Shown piece by piece: positions 16,771-24,836 of a stretch of DNA of 32,537 nt. This stretch comes from an uncultured Sphingomonas sp. (GTDB taxonomy: Bacteria > Pseudomonadota > Alphaproteobacteria > Sphingomonadales > Sphingomonadaceae). The translations under genes were made by a program, and so were the position numbers. The stretch is taken from NCBI RefSeq assembly GCF_913778135.1, contig NZ_CAJYVU010000062.1, positions 1 through 32,537 on the forward strand. Reading direction: 5' to 3'. Under the pieces are notes generated by a model. The model saw only the letters and a program-made list of their open reading frames with translations. It was not told where the DNA came from and did not search any database. Within the stretch, counting starts at the first letter, position 1. Each line of letters opens with the position of its first letter.

Positions 16771-17220
16771 ATGTTCCCGTTACCCCCTGCAATGCGCGCC
16801 GCGTTGGATGCCGCCGCGGAGGCGGCGCGCGATGGCGAGGTGCCGGTCGGCGCGGTCGTGGTCCACGCCGGGGCTATTGTCGCCGTCGCCGCCAATGCAC
16901 CGCGGGCGCTGCTTGATCCGACTGCGCACGCCGAGATGCTGGCGATCCGGCGCGCGGCTCAGCTGCTCGGGCGCGAGCGGTTGGGCGACTGCGACCTATG
17001 GGTGACGCTGGAGCCATGCACGATGTGCGCGGGCGCGATCTCGCACGCGCGGATTGCGCGGCTCTACTATGGCGCCGACGATGAGAAGGGCGGCGCGGTG
17101 ACGCACGGCGCGCGCTTCTTCGCGCAGCCGACCTGCCACCATCGCCCCGAGGTATTCGCCGGCATCGGCGAACGCGAGGCGAGCGCGCTGCTGCGCGACT
17201 TCTTCGCCGCGCGGCGTTAG
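16771..17220 (+). CDS. tadA: tRNA-specific adenosine deaminase TadA
   Basis: TadA converts A34 to inosine in tRNA-Arg(ACG). The 149-residue protein has the zinc-dependent deaminase motif HAEML with His53 and the proton-shuttle Glu55, and PCTMCAGA with zinc ligands Cys83 and Cys86. DGEVPVGAVVV near residue 21 and ARLYYGADDEKGGAV after the metal site are also family features. The ribosome site before ATG 16771 is weak, and Met8 (MRAALDA) is an alternative start. It is followed by a 250-nt gap with no gene before the OmpA-family stop. Confidence 0.95.
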   Translation: MFPLPPAMRAALDAAAEAARDGEVPVGAVVVHAGAIVAVAANAPRALLDPTAHAEMLAIRRAAQLLGRERLGDCDLWVTLEPCTMCAGAISHARIARLYYGADDEKGGAVTHGARFFAQPTCHHRPEVFAGIGEREASALLRDFFAARR

Positions 17221-17416
17221 GCGATCGCATCGAACGCTTGATCGGGCGCAGGCCTGCCTAATGCACCAAGGCCGCGGGAGGATCGTCGACCCCGCGTGAT
17301 TGGACCAGACCTCGCCGCAACCCGGTGATAGCGATGACATCAGCCTGCCGCTGACCTTACCTGCGCCGCAATCATCGTCGCTCTGGGCGAGCAATCCAGC
17401 CACGCTGGAAACAAAA

Positions 17417-17446
17417 GGAGCGGCGTGATCGTGACCACGCCGCTCC
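17417..17446 (-). terminator. Intrinsic terminator of the OmpA-family gene
   Basis: A perfect 11-bp stem GGAGCGGCGTG/CACGCCGCTCC with an 8-nt loop. Read leftward it is followed by TTTTGTTTCC, so it terminates the minus-strand gene ending at 17471. The rest of the gap from 17221 shows nothing recognisable. Confidence 0.8.
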
Positions 17447-17470
17447 CACGCTTTCGTCGGTTAGCCCGCT

Positions 17471-18154
17471 TTAGCGCGGCGGCAGATCGCTCTGCGAGAT
17501 CGGCACGACCTTGATCTCGACGCGGCGGTTGGCGGCGCGGCCCTGCTCGGTCTCGTTCGACTCGATCGGCTGCGTCTCGCCGTAGCCCTTGGTCGCGATA
17601 CGCGCCGACTGGACGCCGTGGCTCGAGAGATAATCGGCGACCGACACCGCGCGCCGCTCCGACAGATCCTGGTTGTAGGCGTCGCTGCCGGTCGAATCGG
17701 TGTGACCGTACACGTCGATGTACGTCTCCGGGTAATCCGCGAGCACCGACGACACCTTGTCGAGCGTCGAGCGGAACTGCGGCTGCACGTTGGCGGAATT
17801 GTAGGCGAAGTTGATGCCCGACGGGATGTTAAGCAGCAGGTCGTCGCCCTGGCGCACCACTTCCACGTCGGTGCCGGCGGTGCGCGCGCGCATCTCGCGC
17901 TCCTGCTTGTCCATGTACGCGCCGATGCCCGCACCCGCGATGCCGCCTAGCCCCGCGCCGATGATCTTCTCGGTACGATCGCGGCGTCCGCCGACCAGAT
18001 CGCCCAGCAGATAACCGCCCAGCGCGCCGCCGATGCCGCCGATCGCGGTCTTGCTGATGCGGCGCTCACCCGTATCCGGGTCGGTGGTGCAGGCAGCGGT
18101 AGTGACCAGCGACAGCGTCGCCGCGGCAGCCAGGAACTTGGACGGCAGCTTCAT
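17471..18154 (-). CDS. OmpA-family lipoprotein-like protein with glycine zipper
   Basis: A 227-residue envelope protein. It starts with a signal sequence ending SLVTTAAC, a lipobox-like site with Cys22, although Thr at -3 is less usual. Next is a glycine-zipper segment, GGIGGALGGYLLGDLVGG and IIGAGLGGIAGAGIGAYM, at about residues 45-85. The C-terminal OmpA domain (about 105-215) has FAYNSANVQPQF, YIDVYGHTDSTGSDAYNQDLSERRA and NRRVEIKV, including the conserved Asp and Arg that bind diaminopimelate of peptidoglycan. It probably links the outer membrane to the wall. ATG 18154 follows GGGAGA; the extra upstream Met codons precede this site. Confidence 0.92.
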   Translation of the reverse strand: MKLPSKFLAAAATLSLVTTAACTTDPDTGERRISKTAIGGIGGALGGYLLGDLVGGRRDRTEKIIGAGLGGIAGAGIGAYMDKQEREMRARTAGTDVEVVRQGDDLLLNIPSGINFAYNSANVQPQFRSTLDKVSSVLADYPETYIDVYGHTDSTGSDAYNQDLSERRAVSVADYLSSHGVQSARIATKGYGETQPIESNETEQGRAANRRVEIKVVPISQSDLPPR

Positions 18155-18349
18155 TCTTCTCCCTTTCATGAAACTCATGCGACCGAAACGGGACGATGGC
18201 GGCGATTGTTCCGCCTATGAACCGAACGGCCTTGCACTGAACGGCCGCTGCTGAACGCAGGGTGACACCAGCCCCGCGCAGCGCCCGACCCAGGTTGGCG
18301 ATAAAGCGATTGTTCGCCGCCGCGTTTGCCGCCAAGGGTGTCGGCAGCC

Positions 18350-19645
18350 ATGTTACCGCCGTACCCCTGGTTCGACGTCCTGATCATTCTCGCGCTGGTC
18401 GCGCTGAATGGCATCTTTGCGATGAGTGAGCTCGCGATCGTGTCCGTGCGCAAGGCGCGGCTGGAGGCGATGGCGCGTACGGGCCGCCGCGGCGCCGCCG
18501 CCGCGATCAAGCTGGCGGCCGACCCCGGCAAGTTCCTGTCGACCGTACAGATTGGCATCACGCTGATCGGCATCCTGGCGGGCGCCTATTCGGGTGCGAG
18601 CCTCGGCACGCCGACCGCGGCGCGGCTCGAGGCGCTGGGATTGTCGCATCACACCGCCGAAAGCGTTGGCTTCGCGCTCGTCATCGGGCTGACCACTTAC
18701 GCTTCGCTGATCATCGGCGAACTGGTGCCCAAGCAGATCGCGCTGCGCGCGCCAGAGGCGATCGCGAGCGTCGTCGCATTGCCGATGACCTATATCGCGA
18801 CCGTCACCAAGCCGCTCGGCTGGCTGCTCGACGGCAGCAGCGCGCTGATCTTCAAGCTGCTGCGCCTCAACCGCGAGAACGAGGACCAGGTCACCGCCGA
18901 GGAACTGCACCTGATCGTCGCGGAGGCGAGCAAGTCGGGGGTGATCGAGGAGCACGAGCGCTCGATCATCTCGGGCGTGGTGCGGCTCGCCGACCGGCCG
19001 GTGCGAGAGGTGATGACGCCGCGCACCGATGTCGACTGGATCGACATGACGCTGGGCGAGGCGGAACTGCGCGCCAAGCTGCTCGCCTCGCCGCACAGCC
19101 GCCTGCCGGTGGGTGACGGTTCGATTGATGCGGTCGTCGGCGTGGTGCAGGCGCGCGACGTGGCGGCGGCGCTGTTCCGCGGCGACGCGCTCGACCTCGC
19201 CACGTTGGTGCGCAAGGCGCCCGTCGTGGTCGATCAGATCGACGCGATGGACGCGCTCGACGCGCTGCGCCGTGCCGACGTGCCGATGGCGCTGATCCAC
19301 GACGAATACGGACATTTTGAGGGGGTGGTGACGCCCGCCAACCTGCTCGCCGCGATCGCGGGCGAGTTCGCCTCCGACGCCGATCCCGACGAAGCGCCCA
19401 ATGTGGTCGAGCGCGAGGACGGCTCGCTGCTGGTCGCGGGCACGATGGCGGCGGATGCGCTGGCCGAGCGGCTCGGGATCGATCTGCCCGACGACCGCGA
19501 CTATGCGACGGTCGCTGGGCTCGCGCTCGCTGCCTTCCGCAAGCTGCCGGGCGAGGGCGAGCATTTCGAGGAACAGGGCTGGCGCTTCGAGGTCGTCGAC
19601 CTCGACGGCCGCCGCATCGACAAATTGCTGGTCAGCGCGGCCTGA
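18350..19645 (+). CDS. CNNM/CorC (HlyC)-family transporter with CBS domains
   Basis: The 431-residue protein has the architecture of CNNM/CorC magnesium transporters, often labelled hemolysin family protein. A DUF21 membrane domain at about 1-190 has helices including [20 protein letters not shown] and [21 protein letters not shown], and the motif [16 protein letters not shown] pair at about 205-325 contains [14 protein letters not shown] and [19 protein letters not shown]-terminal CorC_HlyC domain follows, with [21 protein letters not shown]. Mg2+ or Co2+ efflux is inferred from the family. ATG 18350 is preferred to an upstream in-frame TTG. Its 5' end is divergent from the OmpA-family gene. 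Confidence 0.9.
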   Translation: MLPPYPWFDVLIILALVALNGIFAMSELAIVSVRKARLEAMARTGRRGAAAAIKLAADPGKFLSTVQIGITLIGILAGAYSGASLGTPTAARLEALGLSHHTAESVGFALVIGLTTYASLIIGELVPKQIALRAPEAIASVVALPMTYIATVTKPLGWLLDGSSALIFKLLRLNRENEDQVTAEELHLIVAEASKSGVIEEHERSIISGVVRLADRPVREVMTPRTDVDWIDMTLGEAELRAKLLASPHSRLPVGDGSIDAVVGVVQARDVAAALFRGDALDLATLVRKAPVVVDQIDAMDALDALRRADVPMALIHDEYGHFEGVVTPANLLAAIAGEFASDADPDEAPNVVEREDGSLLVAGTMAADALAERLGIDLPDDRDYATVAGLALAAFRKLPGEGEHFEEQGWRFEVVDLDGRRIDKLLVSAA

Positions 19646-19674
19646 GGCCTTCGACCAAGAGTAGAGGAAGACAC

Positions 19675-20781
19675 ATGAAAACTCGCGCAGCCGTCGCGTT
19701 CGAGGCGAAGAAGCCGCTGGAGATCGTCGAGCTCGACCTCGAAGGACCGAAAGCCGGCGAGGTGCTGGTCGAGATCATGGCGACCGGCATCTGCCACACC
19801 GACGCCTACACGCTCGACGGCCTCGATTCCGAGGGTCTGTTCCCCAGCGTGTTGGGTCACGAGGGCGCCGGTATCGTTCGCGAGGTCGGCGCGGGCGTGA
19901 CGAGCGTCGCCGTCGGCGACCACGTCATCCCGCTCTACACGCCCGAGTGCCGCCAGTGTAAGTCGTGCCTCAGCCAGAAGACCAACCTGTGCACCGCCAT
20001 TCGCGCGACGCAGGGCAAGGGGCTGATGCCCGACGGCACCACGCGCTTCAGCTACCGCGGGCAGCCGATCTTCCATTACATGGGCTGCTCGACCTTCTCG
20101 AACTTCACCGTGCTGCCCGAGATCGCGGTCGCCAAGATCCGCCCCGACGCGCCGTTCGACACCAGCTGCTACGTCGGATGTGGCGTTACGACGGGTGTCG
20201 GCGCGGTGGTCAACACCGCCAAGGTCGAGCCGGGCTCGACCGTGATCGTGTTCGGTCTGGGCGGCATCGGGCTGAACGTGATCCAGGGCGCGAAGCTCGC
20301 CGGCGCGCTCCACATCATCGGCGTCGACATCAACGAGACCCGCGAAGAATGGGGTCGCCGCTTCGGCATGACCGCGTTCGTCAATCCCAGGCAAGTCGGC
20401 GACGTCGTCCAGCACCTGATCGCGATGACCGATGGCGGCGGCGATTATACCTTCGACTGCACCGGCAACACGGTGGTGATGCGTCAGGCGCTCGAGAGCG
20501 CGCACCGCGGCTGGGGCGAATCGATCGTCATCGGCGTGGCAGAAGCGGGCAAGGAGATCGCGACGCGTCCGTTCCAGCTCGTCACCGGGCGCGTTTGGCG
20601 CGGCACCGCGTTCGGCGGCGCGCGCGGGCGCACCGACACGCCGAAAATCGTCGACTGGTACATGAACGGCCTGATCGAGATCGATCCGATGATCACGCAC
20701 CGGTTGAGCCTCGACGAGATCAACAAGGGGTTCGACCTGATGCACGCGGGCGAGTCGATCCGCAGCGTGGTGATCTACTGA
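19675..20781 (+). CDS. frmA: S-(hydroxymethyl)glutathione dehydrogenase (class III alcohol dehydrogenase)
   Basis: This enzyme oxidises S-hydroxymethylglutathione, formed from formaldehyde and glutathione, to S-formylglutathione with NAD+. The 368-residue product shows the catalytic zinc ligands Cys40 (GICHTDAY), His62 (LGHEGAGIV) and Cys169 (YVGCGVTTG), the structural zinc Cys92, 95, 98 and 106 in [16 protein letters not shown], and the Rossmann motif [13 protein letters not shown] near 195-207. [24 protein letters not shown] is typical of class III. A good ribosome site (AGAGGAAG) precedes the ATG. It heads the cluster frmA-VOC-fghA. Confidence 0.97.
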   Translation: MKTRAAVAFEAKKPLEIVELDLEGPKAGEVLVEIMATGICHTDAYTLDGLDSEGLFPSVLGHEGAGIVREVGAGVTSVAVGDHVIPLYTPECRQCKSCLSQKTNLCTAIRATQGKGLMPDGTTRFSYRGQPIFHYMGCSTFSNFTVLPEIAVAKIRPDAPFDTSCYVGCGVTTGVGAVVNTAKVEPGSTVIVFGLGGIGLNVIQGAKLAGALHIIGVDINETREEWGRRFGMTAFVNPRQVGDVVQHLIAMTDGGGDYTFDCTGNTVVMRQALESAHRGWGESIVIGVAEAGKEIATRPFQLVTGRVWRGTAFGGARGRTDTPKIVDWYMNGLIEIDPMITHRLSLDEINKGFDLMHAGESIRSVVIY

Positions 20782-20819
20782 CGCCGCCGAGGTAGTGCGG
20801 CCACACAAGGAGAGAGACG

Positions 20820-21221
20820 ATGTTCAGCCACATGATGGTCGGATCGAACGACCTCGATCGATCAAAGACATTCTACGACGCGCTGTTCGCGTCGCTCGGC
20901 GGCAAGCCGGGGTTCAAGGATCCGAAGGGCCGGCTGATCTACAGCCATAACGGCAGCATGTTCCTAGTGACCAAGCCGATCGATGGCGAGGCGGCGACGC
21001 ACGGCAACGGCAGCACGATCGGCTTTCAGGTGACCGGCCCCGAACAGGCGCACGCCTGGCACGAGGCGGGCGTCGCCGCCGGCGGCACCGCGATCGAGGA
21101 TGCGCCGGGGGTGCGCAGCGGCGGCGGCATGAGCCTGTACCTCGCCTATCTGCGCGATCCCGACGGCAACAAGCTGTGCGCGCTGCACCGCATGCCGGCA
21201 GAGGCTTCGACCCCGGCGTGA
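20820..21221 (+). CDS. VOC (glyoxalase/bleomycin-resistance fold) protein in the formaldehyde operon
   Basis: A 133-residue single-module VOC protein. It opens MFSHMMVGSNDLDRSKTFYDAL, the usual first beta-alpha unit with a His metal-ligand position, and closes with SLYLAYLRDPDGNKLCALH, the last strand that normally supplies the second ligand region. Its substrate is unknown. AAGGAGAGAGACG precedes the ATG, 38 nt after frmA, and its stop overlaps the fghA start by 4 nt (GTGA). Its place between the two formaldehyde enzymes suggests a role with glutathione adducts, but that is inference from position only. Confidence 0.88.
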   Translation: MFSHMMVGSNDLDRSKTFYDALFASLGGKPGFKDPKGRLIYSHNGSMFLVTKPIDGEAATHGNGSTIGFQVTGPEQAHAWHEAGVAAGGTAIEDAPGVRSGGGMSLYLAYLRDPDGNKLCALHRMPAEASTPA

Positions 21222-22087
21222 GCCAGACGCAGGCAGCCGCAACGAACACCGGGGCAGGACTGGCAACGGTCTCCACCGCCCGCGCGCACGGCGGGGTGCA
21301 GGGCGTGTACCGCCATGCCTCCGCCGCGACGGGCACGACGATGACCTTCTCAGTCTACGTGCCCGAGCACGCGCCGGGCGAGCGGCTGCCCGTCATCTGG
21401 TATCTGTCGGGGCTGACCTGCACCCACGCCAACGTGACCGACAAGGGCGAGTTTCGCGCCGCCTGTGCCCGTCACCGCGTCATCTTCGTTGCGCCCGACA
21501 CCAGCCCGCGCGGGCAAGACGTACCCGACGATGACGCGTGGGATTTCGCCCAGGGCGCGGGCTTCTACGTCGATGCGACACAGACGCCGTGGTCGGCGAA
21601 CTTCGCCATGTGGCGCTACGTGACCGAGGAGCTGCCTGCGATCATCGCGGCGTCGTTCCCGGTCGACATGGCGCGGCAGGGCATCACTGGTCACTCGATG
21701 GGCGGACACGGCGCGCTGACGATCGCGCTGACCTATCCCGACCGGTTCCGTTCCGTCTCCGCCTTCGCCCCGATCGTCGCGCCGACACAGGTGCCGTGGG
21801 GTCGCGCGCTTGACCGTTACCTAGGCGACGACACGCAAGCCAAGCGCCGCCACGATGCGGTGGCGTTGATCGAGGATGGTGCGCGTGTCGCGGAGTTGCT
21901 GGTCGATCAGGGCGACGCTGACAATTTCCTCGTCGAGCAGCTACGTCCCGAACTGCTCCGGCGCGCTTGCGCCGACGCCGGCATCGCGCTCGATCTCAGG
22001 ATGCAGCCCGGCTACGATCACAGCTACCTGTTCGTATCGACTTTCATGGCCGATCACATCGCCTGGCACGCCGCGCGACTGGGATAG
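21218..22087 (+). CDS. fghA: S-formylglutathione hydrolase
   Basis: This esterase-D-family enzyme splits S-formylglutathione to formate and glutathione, completing the pathway begun by FrmA. In the 289-residue product the nucleophile elbow GHSMGGHGAL carries Ser160, the acid lies in DQGDADNFL around residues 230-236 and the catalytic His268 is in GYDHSYLF. WYLSGLTCTHANVTDKGEF and DTSPRG match the oxyanion-hole region. The GTG start at 21218 overlaps the VOC stop; the N-terminal 20 residues before VSTARAHGGVQGVY are poorly conserved. The hairpin at 22095-22112 lies directly after the stop. Confidence 0.95.
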   Translation: MSQTQAAATNTGAGLATVSTARAHGGVQGVYRHASAATGTTMTFSVYVPEHAPGERLPVIWYLSGLTCTHANVTDKGEFRAACARHRVIFVAPDTSPRGQDVPDDDAWDFAQGAGFYVDATQTPWSANFAMWRYVTEELPAIIAASFPVDMARQGITGHSMGGHGALTIALTYPDRFRSVSAFAPIVAPTQVPWGRALDRYLGDDTQAKRRHDAVALIEDGARVAELLVDQGDADNFLVEQLRPELLRRACADAGIALDLRMQPGYDHSYLFVSTFMADHIAWHAARLG

Positions 22088-22094
22088 GCGGCAG

Positions 22095-22112
22095 CGTGTC
22101 CGCGCGGACACG
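22095..22112. repeat. 18-bp perfect palindrome after fghA
   Basis: CGTGTCCGCGCGGACACG is its own reverse complement. It starts 7 nt after the fghA stop and could be a terminator hairpin (7-bp stem, GCGC loop) or a dimeric protein-binding site upstream of gmk. No T tract follows. Confidence 0.55.
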
Positions 22113-22136
22113 ACCGCGTGGAACCGTAGCGGCAAC

Positions 22137-22165
22137 CGCTGCCGCGACTTGACGCGGCGGCAGCG
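22137..22165. repeat. 9-bp inverted repeat just upstream of gmk
   Basis: CGCTGCCGC (22137-22145) pairs perfectly with GCGGCAGCG (22157-22165) across an 11-nt loop. It ends 18 nt before the gmk ATG and would fold in the gmk leader, close to the ribosome site. Confidence 0.45.
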
Positions 22166-22183
22166 CAGGGGCCACAGGCACGC

Positions 22184-22840
22184 ATGGACGGCGCTCCCCA
22201 CCCCGACACCCACAATTTCAAGCGGCGCGGCGTGTTGTTCGTGCTGTCCTCGCCCTCCGGCGCGGGCAAGTCGACGATCGCGCGCAAACTGCTGGCGAGC
22301 GAACCCGAACTGTCGCTGTCGGTGTCGGCGACGACACGCGCGATCCGGCCGGGCGAACAGGACGGGCGCGACTATCACTTCGTCTCGCTCGATCGCTTCC
22401 GCGAGATGGTGTCCGCGCACGAGTTTCTCGAATGGGCGCACGTGTTCGACCAGCGCTACGGCACGCCGCGCGGACCGGTCGAGGACATGCTGGCCGCGGG
22501 CAAGGACGTGCTGTTCGACATCGACTGGCAGGGTGCGCAGCAGCTGCACCAGATCGCGGGCGGCGACGTGGTCCGCGTCTTCATCCTGCCGCCGTCGATG
22601 GAGGAGCTGCACAAAAGGCTGCTCAACCGCAACACCGACGCGATCGAGGTGATCGACCGTCGCATGGCGCGCGCCTCGAACGAGATCAGCCACTGGGACG
22701 GTTATGACTACGTGCTCGTCAACGACGATGTCGAGCAATGCTACGCGCACGTCCGCACGATCCTGGCGGCGGAGCGGCTGAAGCGGTCGCGTCAGACCGG
22801 ACTGATCGGCTTTATCCGAAAGCTGCGCACTCCCGCCTGA
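22184..22840 (+). CDS. gmk: Guanylate kinase
   Basis: Gmk phosphorylates GMP to GDP with ATP. The 218-residue product has the P-loop SSPSGAGKST at residues 22-31, the GMP-binding segment VSATTRAIRPGEQDGRDYHF, EFLEWAHVFDQRYGTP and the conserved DVLFDIDWQGAQQL, followed by VFILPPSMEEL and the lid RRMARASNEI. Residues 1-13 are a short unconserved extension. AGG lies upstream of the ATG. It stands 96 nt after fghA with two inverted repeats between, so it may have its own promoter, and is convergent with the ATP12-type gene. Confidence 0.96.
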   Translation: MDGAPHPDTHNFKRRGVLFVLSSPSGAGKSTIARKLLASEPELSLSVSATTRAIRPGEQDGRDYHFVSLDRFREMVSAHEFLEWAHVFDQRYGTPRGPVEDMLAAGKDVLFDIDWQGAQQLHQIAGGDVVRVFILPPSMEELHKRLLNRNTDAIEVIDRRMARASNEISHWDGYDYVLVNDDVEQCYAHVRTILAAERLKRSRQTGLIGFIRKLRTPA

Positions 22841-22855
22841 ACGGCGAGCCTCAGA

Positions 22856-23536
22856 TTACAGCAGCGACAGGAAGCGCACCGCGGCGTTGAACTCGCGCCG
22901 ACGATGATCGCGCGCTTGCGTAGCGAGGCTGTCCTCGCCCCACGATTCCGCCTGCCAATCCTCATCGACGTGCGCCGCATTCCACAATGCGTCGGCGTCG
23001 ATTGCGCCTTCCGCCAGCGCGAGCGTGCCGACCAGCGTGCCGGTGATCGTCACCAGCGGCGACATCGGGGCGAGCGCGAAGGCATCGCGCACCGCAACCG
23101 CGTCGCTCAACTGCTGCACGGTCGCGGCGGGCTGCGCGTGGTGCATGACGCCGGCGACCGGCTCGAAGTGCACGTCGTAGCGTTTCCGCGCCCATTCCAG
23201 CACCGGGTCCCACGTCGCCGCTTGCCGTGCCACCAGTTCGTCGGGCTGGTCGGCACGGTAGTAGAGCAGGTCGCTGTCGGCATAAGCAGAGAGCCCGCGC
23301 GCGAACGCCGCGGCGTCGGGTGCGATCCGGTCGATCGCGGCGTTGGCTAGCCCCGTCAGCGGCATCGCGCGCGGGTCGATCGTGTCGCCCACCGCGCGCC
23401 ATTCCTCCGCCACGGCGTGCGCCAGTGCTGCGGTCGGCAGCGCTAGCGGCGCGCGTCCGGGCGTGCGTACCGGGCGATCGTCGAGCCGGATGACCCTGTC
23501 GTCGCCGACCGTGACCTCGCGCCAGAACCGCTTCAT
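22856..23536 (-). CDS. ATP12-family F1-ATPase assembly chaperone
   Basis: ATP12 proteins assist assembly of the alpha subunit of F1-ATPase; they occur in mitochondria and alphaproteobacteria. The 226-residue product begins MKRFWREVTVGDDRVIRLDD, continues RPVRTPGRAPLALPTAALAHAVAEEWRAV, a typical ATP12 block, then DPRAMPLTGLANAAIDRI, DSDLLYYRAD, and the C-terminal DEDWQAESWGEDSLATQARDHRRREF. Length is normal for bacterial members. Its ATG overlaps the stop of the upstream membrane-protein gene by 4 nt (ATGA), so it is translationally coupled in a HAD-membrane protein-ATP12 operon. Confidence 0.92.
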   Translation of the reverse strand: MKRFWREVTVGDDRVIRLDDRPVRTPGRAPLALPTAALAHAVAEEWRAVGDTIDPRAMPLTGLANAAIDRIAPDAAAFARGLSAYADSDLLYYRADQPDELVARQAATWDPVLEWARKRYDVHFEPVAGVMHHAQPAATVQQLSDAVAVRDAFALAPMSPLVTITGTLVGTLALAEGAIDADALWNAAHVDEDWQAESWGEDSLATQARDHRRREFNAAVRFLSLL

Positions 23537-23739
23537 TTCGGGCTCCGCCAGCGCGCGGCGAGCGCGCGCGGCACCGTTGCCAGCATCCACATCGCGGCGA
23601 GCACGATTGCGACACCCAGCACCTTCGGCCCGGTCGTCTCCGCACGACCGACCAGGATCACGCCCAGCACCGCGCCGAAGCTGCCGATGATCCTGACAGC
23701 CGACAAAGCCGCCCAGCGTGGCAATGCGGGATCGCTCAC
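23533..23739 (-). CDS. Small two-helix membrane protein
   Basis: A 68-residue protein with two hydrophobic stretches, about 12-30 (LSAVRIIGSFGAVLGVILVG) and 37-55 (PKVLGVAIVLAAMWMLATV), and a basic end RWRSPK. No named family is recognised. Its reality rests on context: the GTG start overlaps the HAD gene stop by 4 nt and its own stop overlaps the ATP12 start by 4 nt. Such tight packing is unlikely for a chance frame. Being coupled to an ATP synthase assembly factor, a role in the membrane part of that process can be imagined but is unproven. Confidence 0.8.
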   Translation of the reverse strand: MSDPALPRWAALSAVRIIGSFGAVLGVILVGRAETTGPKVLGVAIVLAAMWMLATVPRALAARWRSPK

Positions 23740-24416
23740 GAAGTCGTCTCCACCATCATTTCGCGGGCGAGATCGCGGAAGTGATGCACCACCGCGTGCG
23801 CTCCGCCTGCGCGCAGCAGCGCCTCGTCATGGTACCCCCAGGTGACGCCGATCGCGCGCACGTCCGCCGCGCGCGCCATTTCCATGTCGTAGCTCGTGTC
23901 GCCGATCATGACGGTCAGATGGGGATCGGCGCCCGCCTGCGCCATCGCGGTATGGATCATCGACGGATGCGGTTTCGACGGGTGACGGTCGGCCGTCTGC
24001 AACGTGACGAAGCGGTCGGCGAGCCCGTGATGCGCCAGCACGTGCGCCAGTCCGCGATCGGACTTGCCCGTCGCTATGCCGAAGATCCAGCCGGCTTCAG
24101 TAAGTTGGTCCAGTGCCTCTACCAGTCCGTCGTACAGCGGCTCGGCCTCCAGCAGCCCGTCGGTGCGCATCCGCTGGAACGCAGACTTGTAATCCTCCGC
24201 CACCTTTGTGTGGAAATCCGCCTCGGCATCGGGGGCCAGCGCGGCGACGGCCTCGACCAGGCTCAGCCCGACGATGCCGCGGATCGCGTCGCGCGACGGC
24301 GCTTCGACACGCACACCCGCGAATGCCGCCTCCATCGCGCGGCAGATGTTGGCGTGGCTGTCGACGAGCGTGCCGTCGCAGTCGAAGATGGCGAGGCGGA
24401 CGGGGGCACGGAGCAT
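23736..24416 (-). CDS. HAD-IA family phosphatase (Gph/PGP-like)
   Basis: The 226-residue protein has all four haloacid dehalogenase motifs: I, FDCDGTLVDS with the nucleophile Asp12 and acid Asp14; II, IATGKS; III, PSKPHP with Lys; and IV, MIGDTSYDMEMA with the metal-binding Asp pair. The helical cap lies between motifs I and II. It resembles phosphoglycolate phosphatase-type enzymes, but the substrate cannot be decided. ATG 24416 (MLRAPVRLAIF) has AGGGG upstream and is preferred to the longer frame. It is the first gene of a tightly overlapping three-gene operon. Confidence 0.9.
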   Translation of the reverse strand: MLRAPVRLAIFDCDGTLVDSHANICRAMEAAFAGVRVEAPSRDAIRGIVGLSLVEAVAALAPDAEADFHTKVAEDYKSAFQRMRTDGLLEAEPLYDGLVEALDQLTEAGWIFGIATGKSDRGLAHVLAHHGLADRFVTLQTADRHPSKPHPSMIHTAMAQAGADPHLTVMIGDTSYDMEMARAADVRAIGVTWGYHDEALLRAGGAHAVVHHFRDLAREMMVETTS

Positions 24417-24566
24417 GGTCCGACCCCTAGCAGCATCGCGTCGCACCTGCCATCGATCACGTCACCAGCGCAAAAGGCGGCCACAATGTTCATGCTCGCC
24501 GAACGATCCTGCGCCCGCGACAAGCCGTTGTTCCGCCACGACGAATGTTGGTGGCACGGCTAGGTT

Positions 24567-24589
24567 CGTTAATCTCGATATGATTAACG
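24567..24589. promoter_or_regulatory. AT-rich inverted repeat, possible operator or promoter element
   Basis: CGTTAATC (24567-24574) and GATTAACG (24582-24589) are exact reverse complements separated by TCGATAT. The site is strikingly AT-rich for this genome and ends 42 nt before the small membrane gene at 24632. The spacing of its TTAA cores is 11 nt, not the 7 of a canonical CtrA site. Confidence 0.5.
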
Positions 24590-24631
24590 GTTTGCGGCCG
24601 CGGGAAGGGTGGCCGAAGCGGGTGAGATCTG

Positions 24632-24832
24632 ATGTTCGGTGCGGTTGCCTTTACCTATGGCCTGTTGTTGACCTTCGTCATGTCGGGGGCGACGCGCAAC
24701 GCGAAGCTCAGCCGACCCAACCCTGCGATGCTGTCCGCGATTGGCTACGTGCTGGTCGGAATCACCAGCGCGGCGTCGCTGCTGCTGTTCGGATACGCCG
24801 GCTGGAGCTACCTGAGCGCCGCCGCCGTCTGA
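24632..24832 (+). CDS. Small two-helix membrane protein
   Basis: A 66-residue protein with two predicted helices, residues 1-18 (MFGAVAFTYGLLLTFVMSG) and about 34-60 (LSAIGYVLVGITSAASLLLFGYAGWSYL), joined by a polar loop TRNAKLSRPNP. No known family is recognised. The codon pattern (third-position GC) supports coding on this strand better than the opposing Arg/Gln-rich frame. An AT-rich inverted repeat lies upstream. It is convergent with the paiB remnant, the stops being only 4 nt apart. Confidence 0.6.
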   Translation: MFGAVAFTYGLLLTFVMSGATRNAKLSRPNPAMLSAIGYVLVGITSAASLLLFGYAGWSYLSAAAV

Positions 24833-24836
24833 TCGG

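Noticed and set aside
18353-19564. Minus-strand 403-codon frame opposite the CNNM/CorC-type gene
   Set aside because: Composition dominated by Arg, His and Asp/Gln and no motif; antisense shadow of a clear membrane protein.
24567-24589. CtrA-type binding site
   Set aside because: The two TTAA cores are 11 nt apart, not 7 as in the canonical full site, so only an unspecified inverted repeat is reported.
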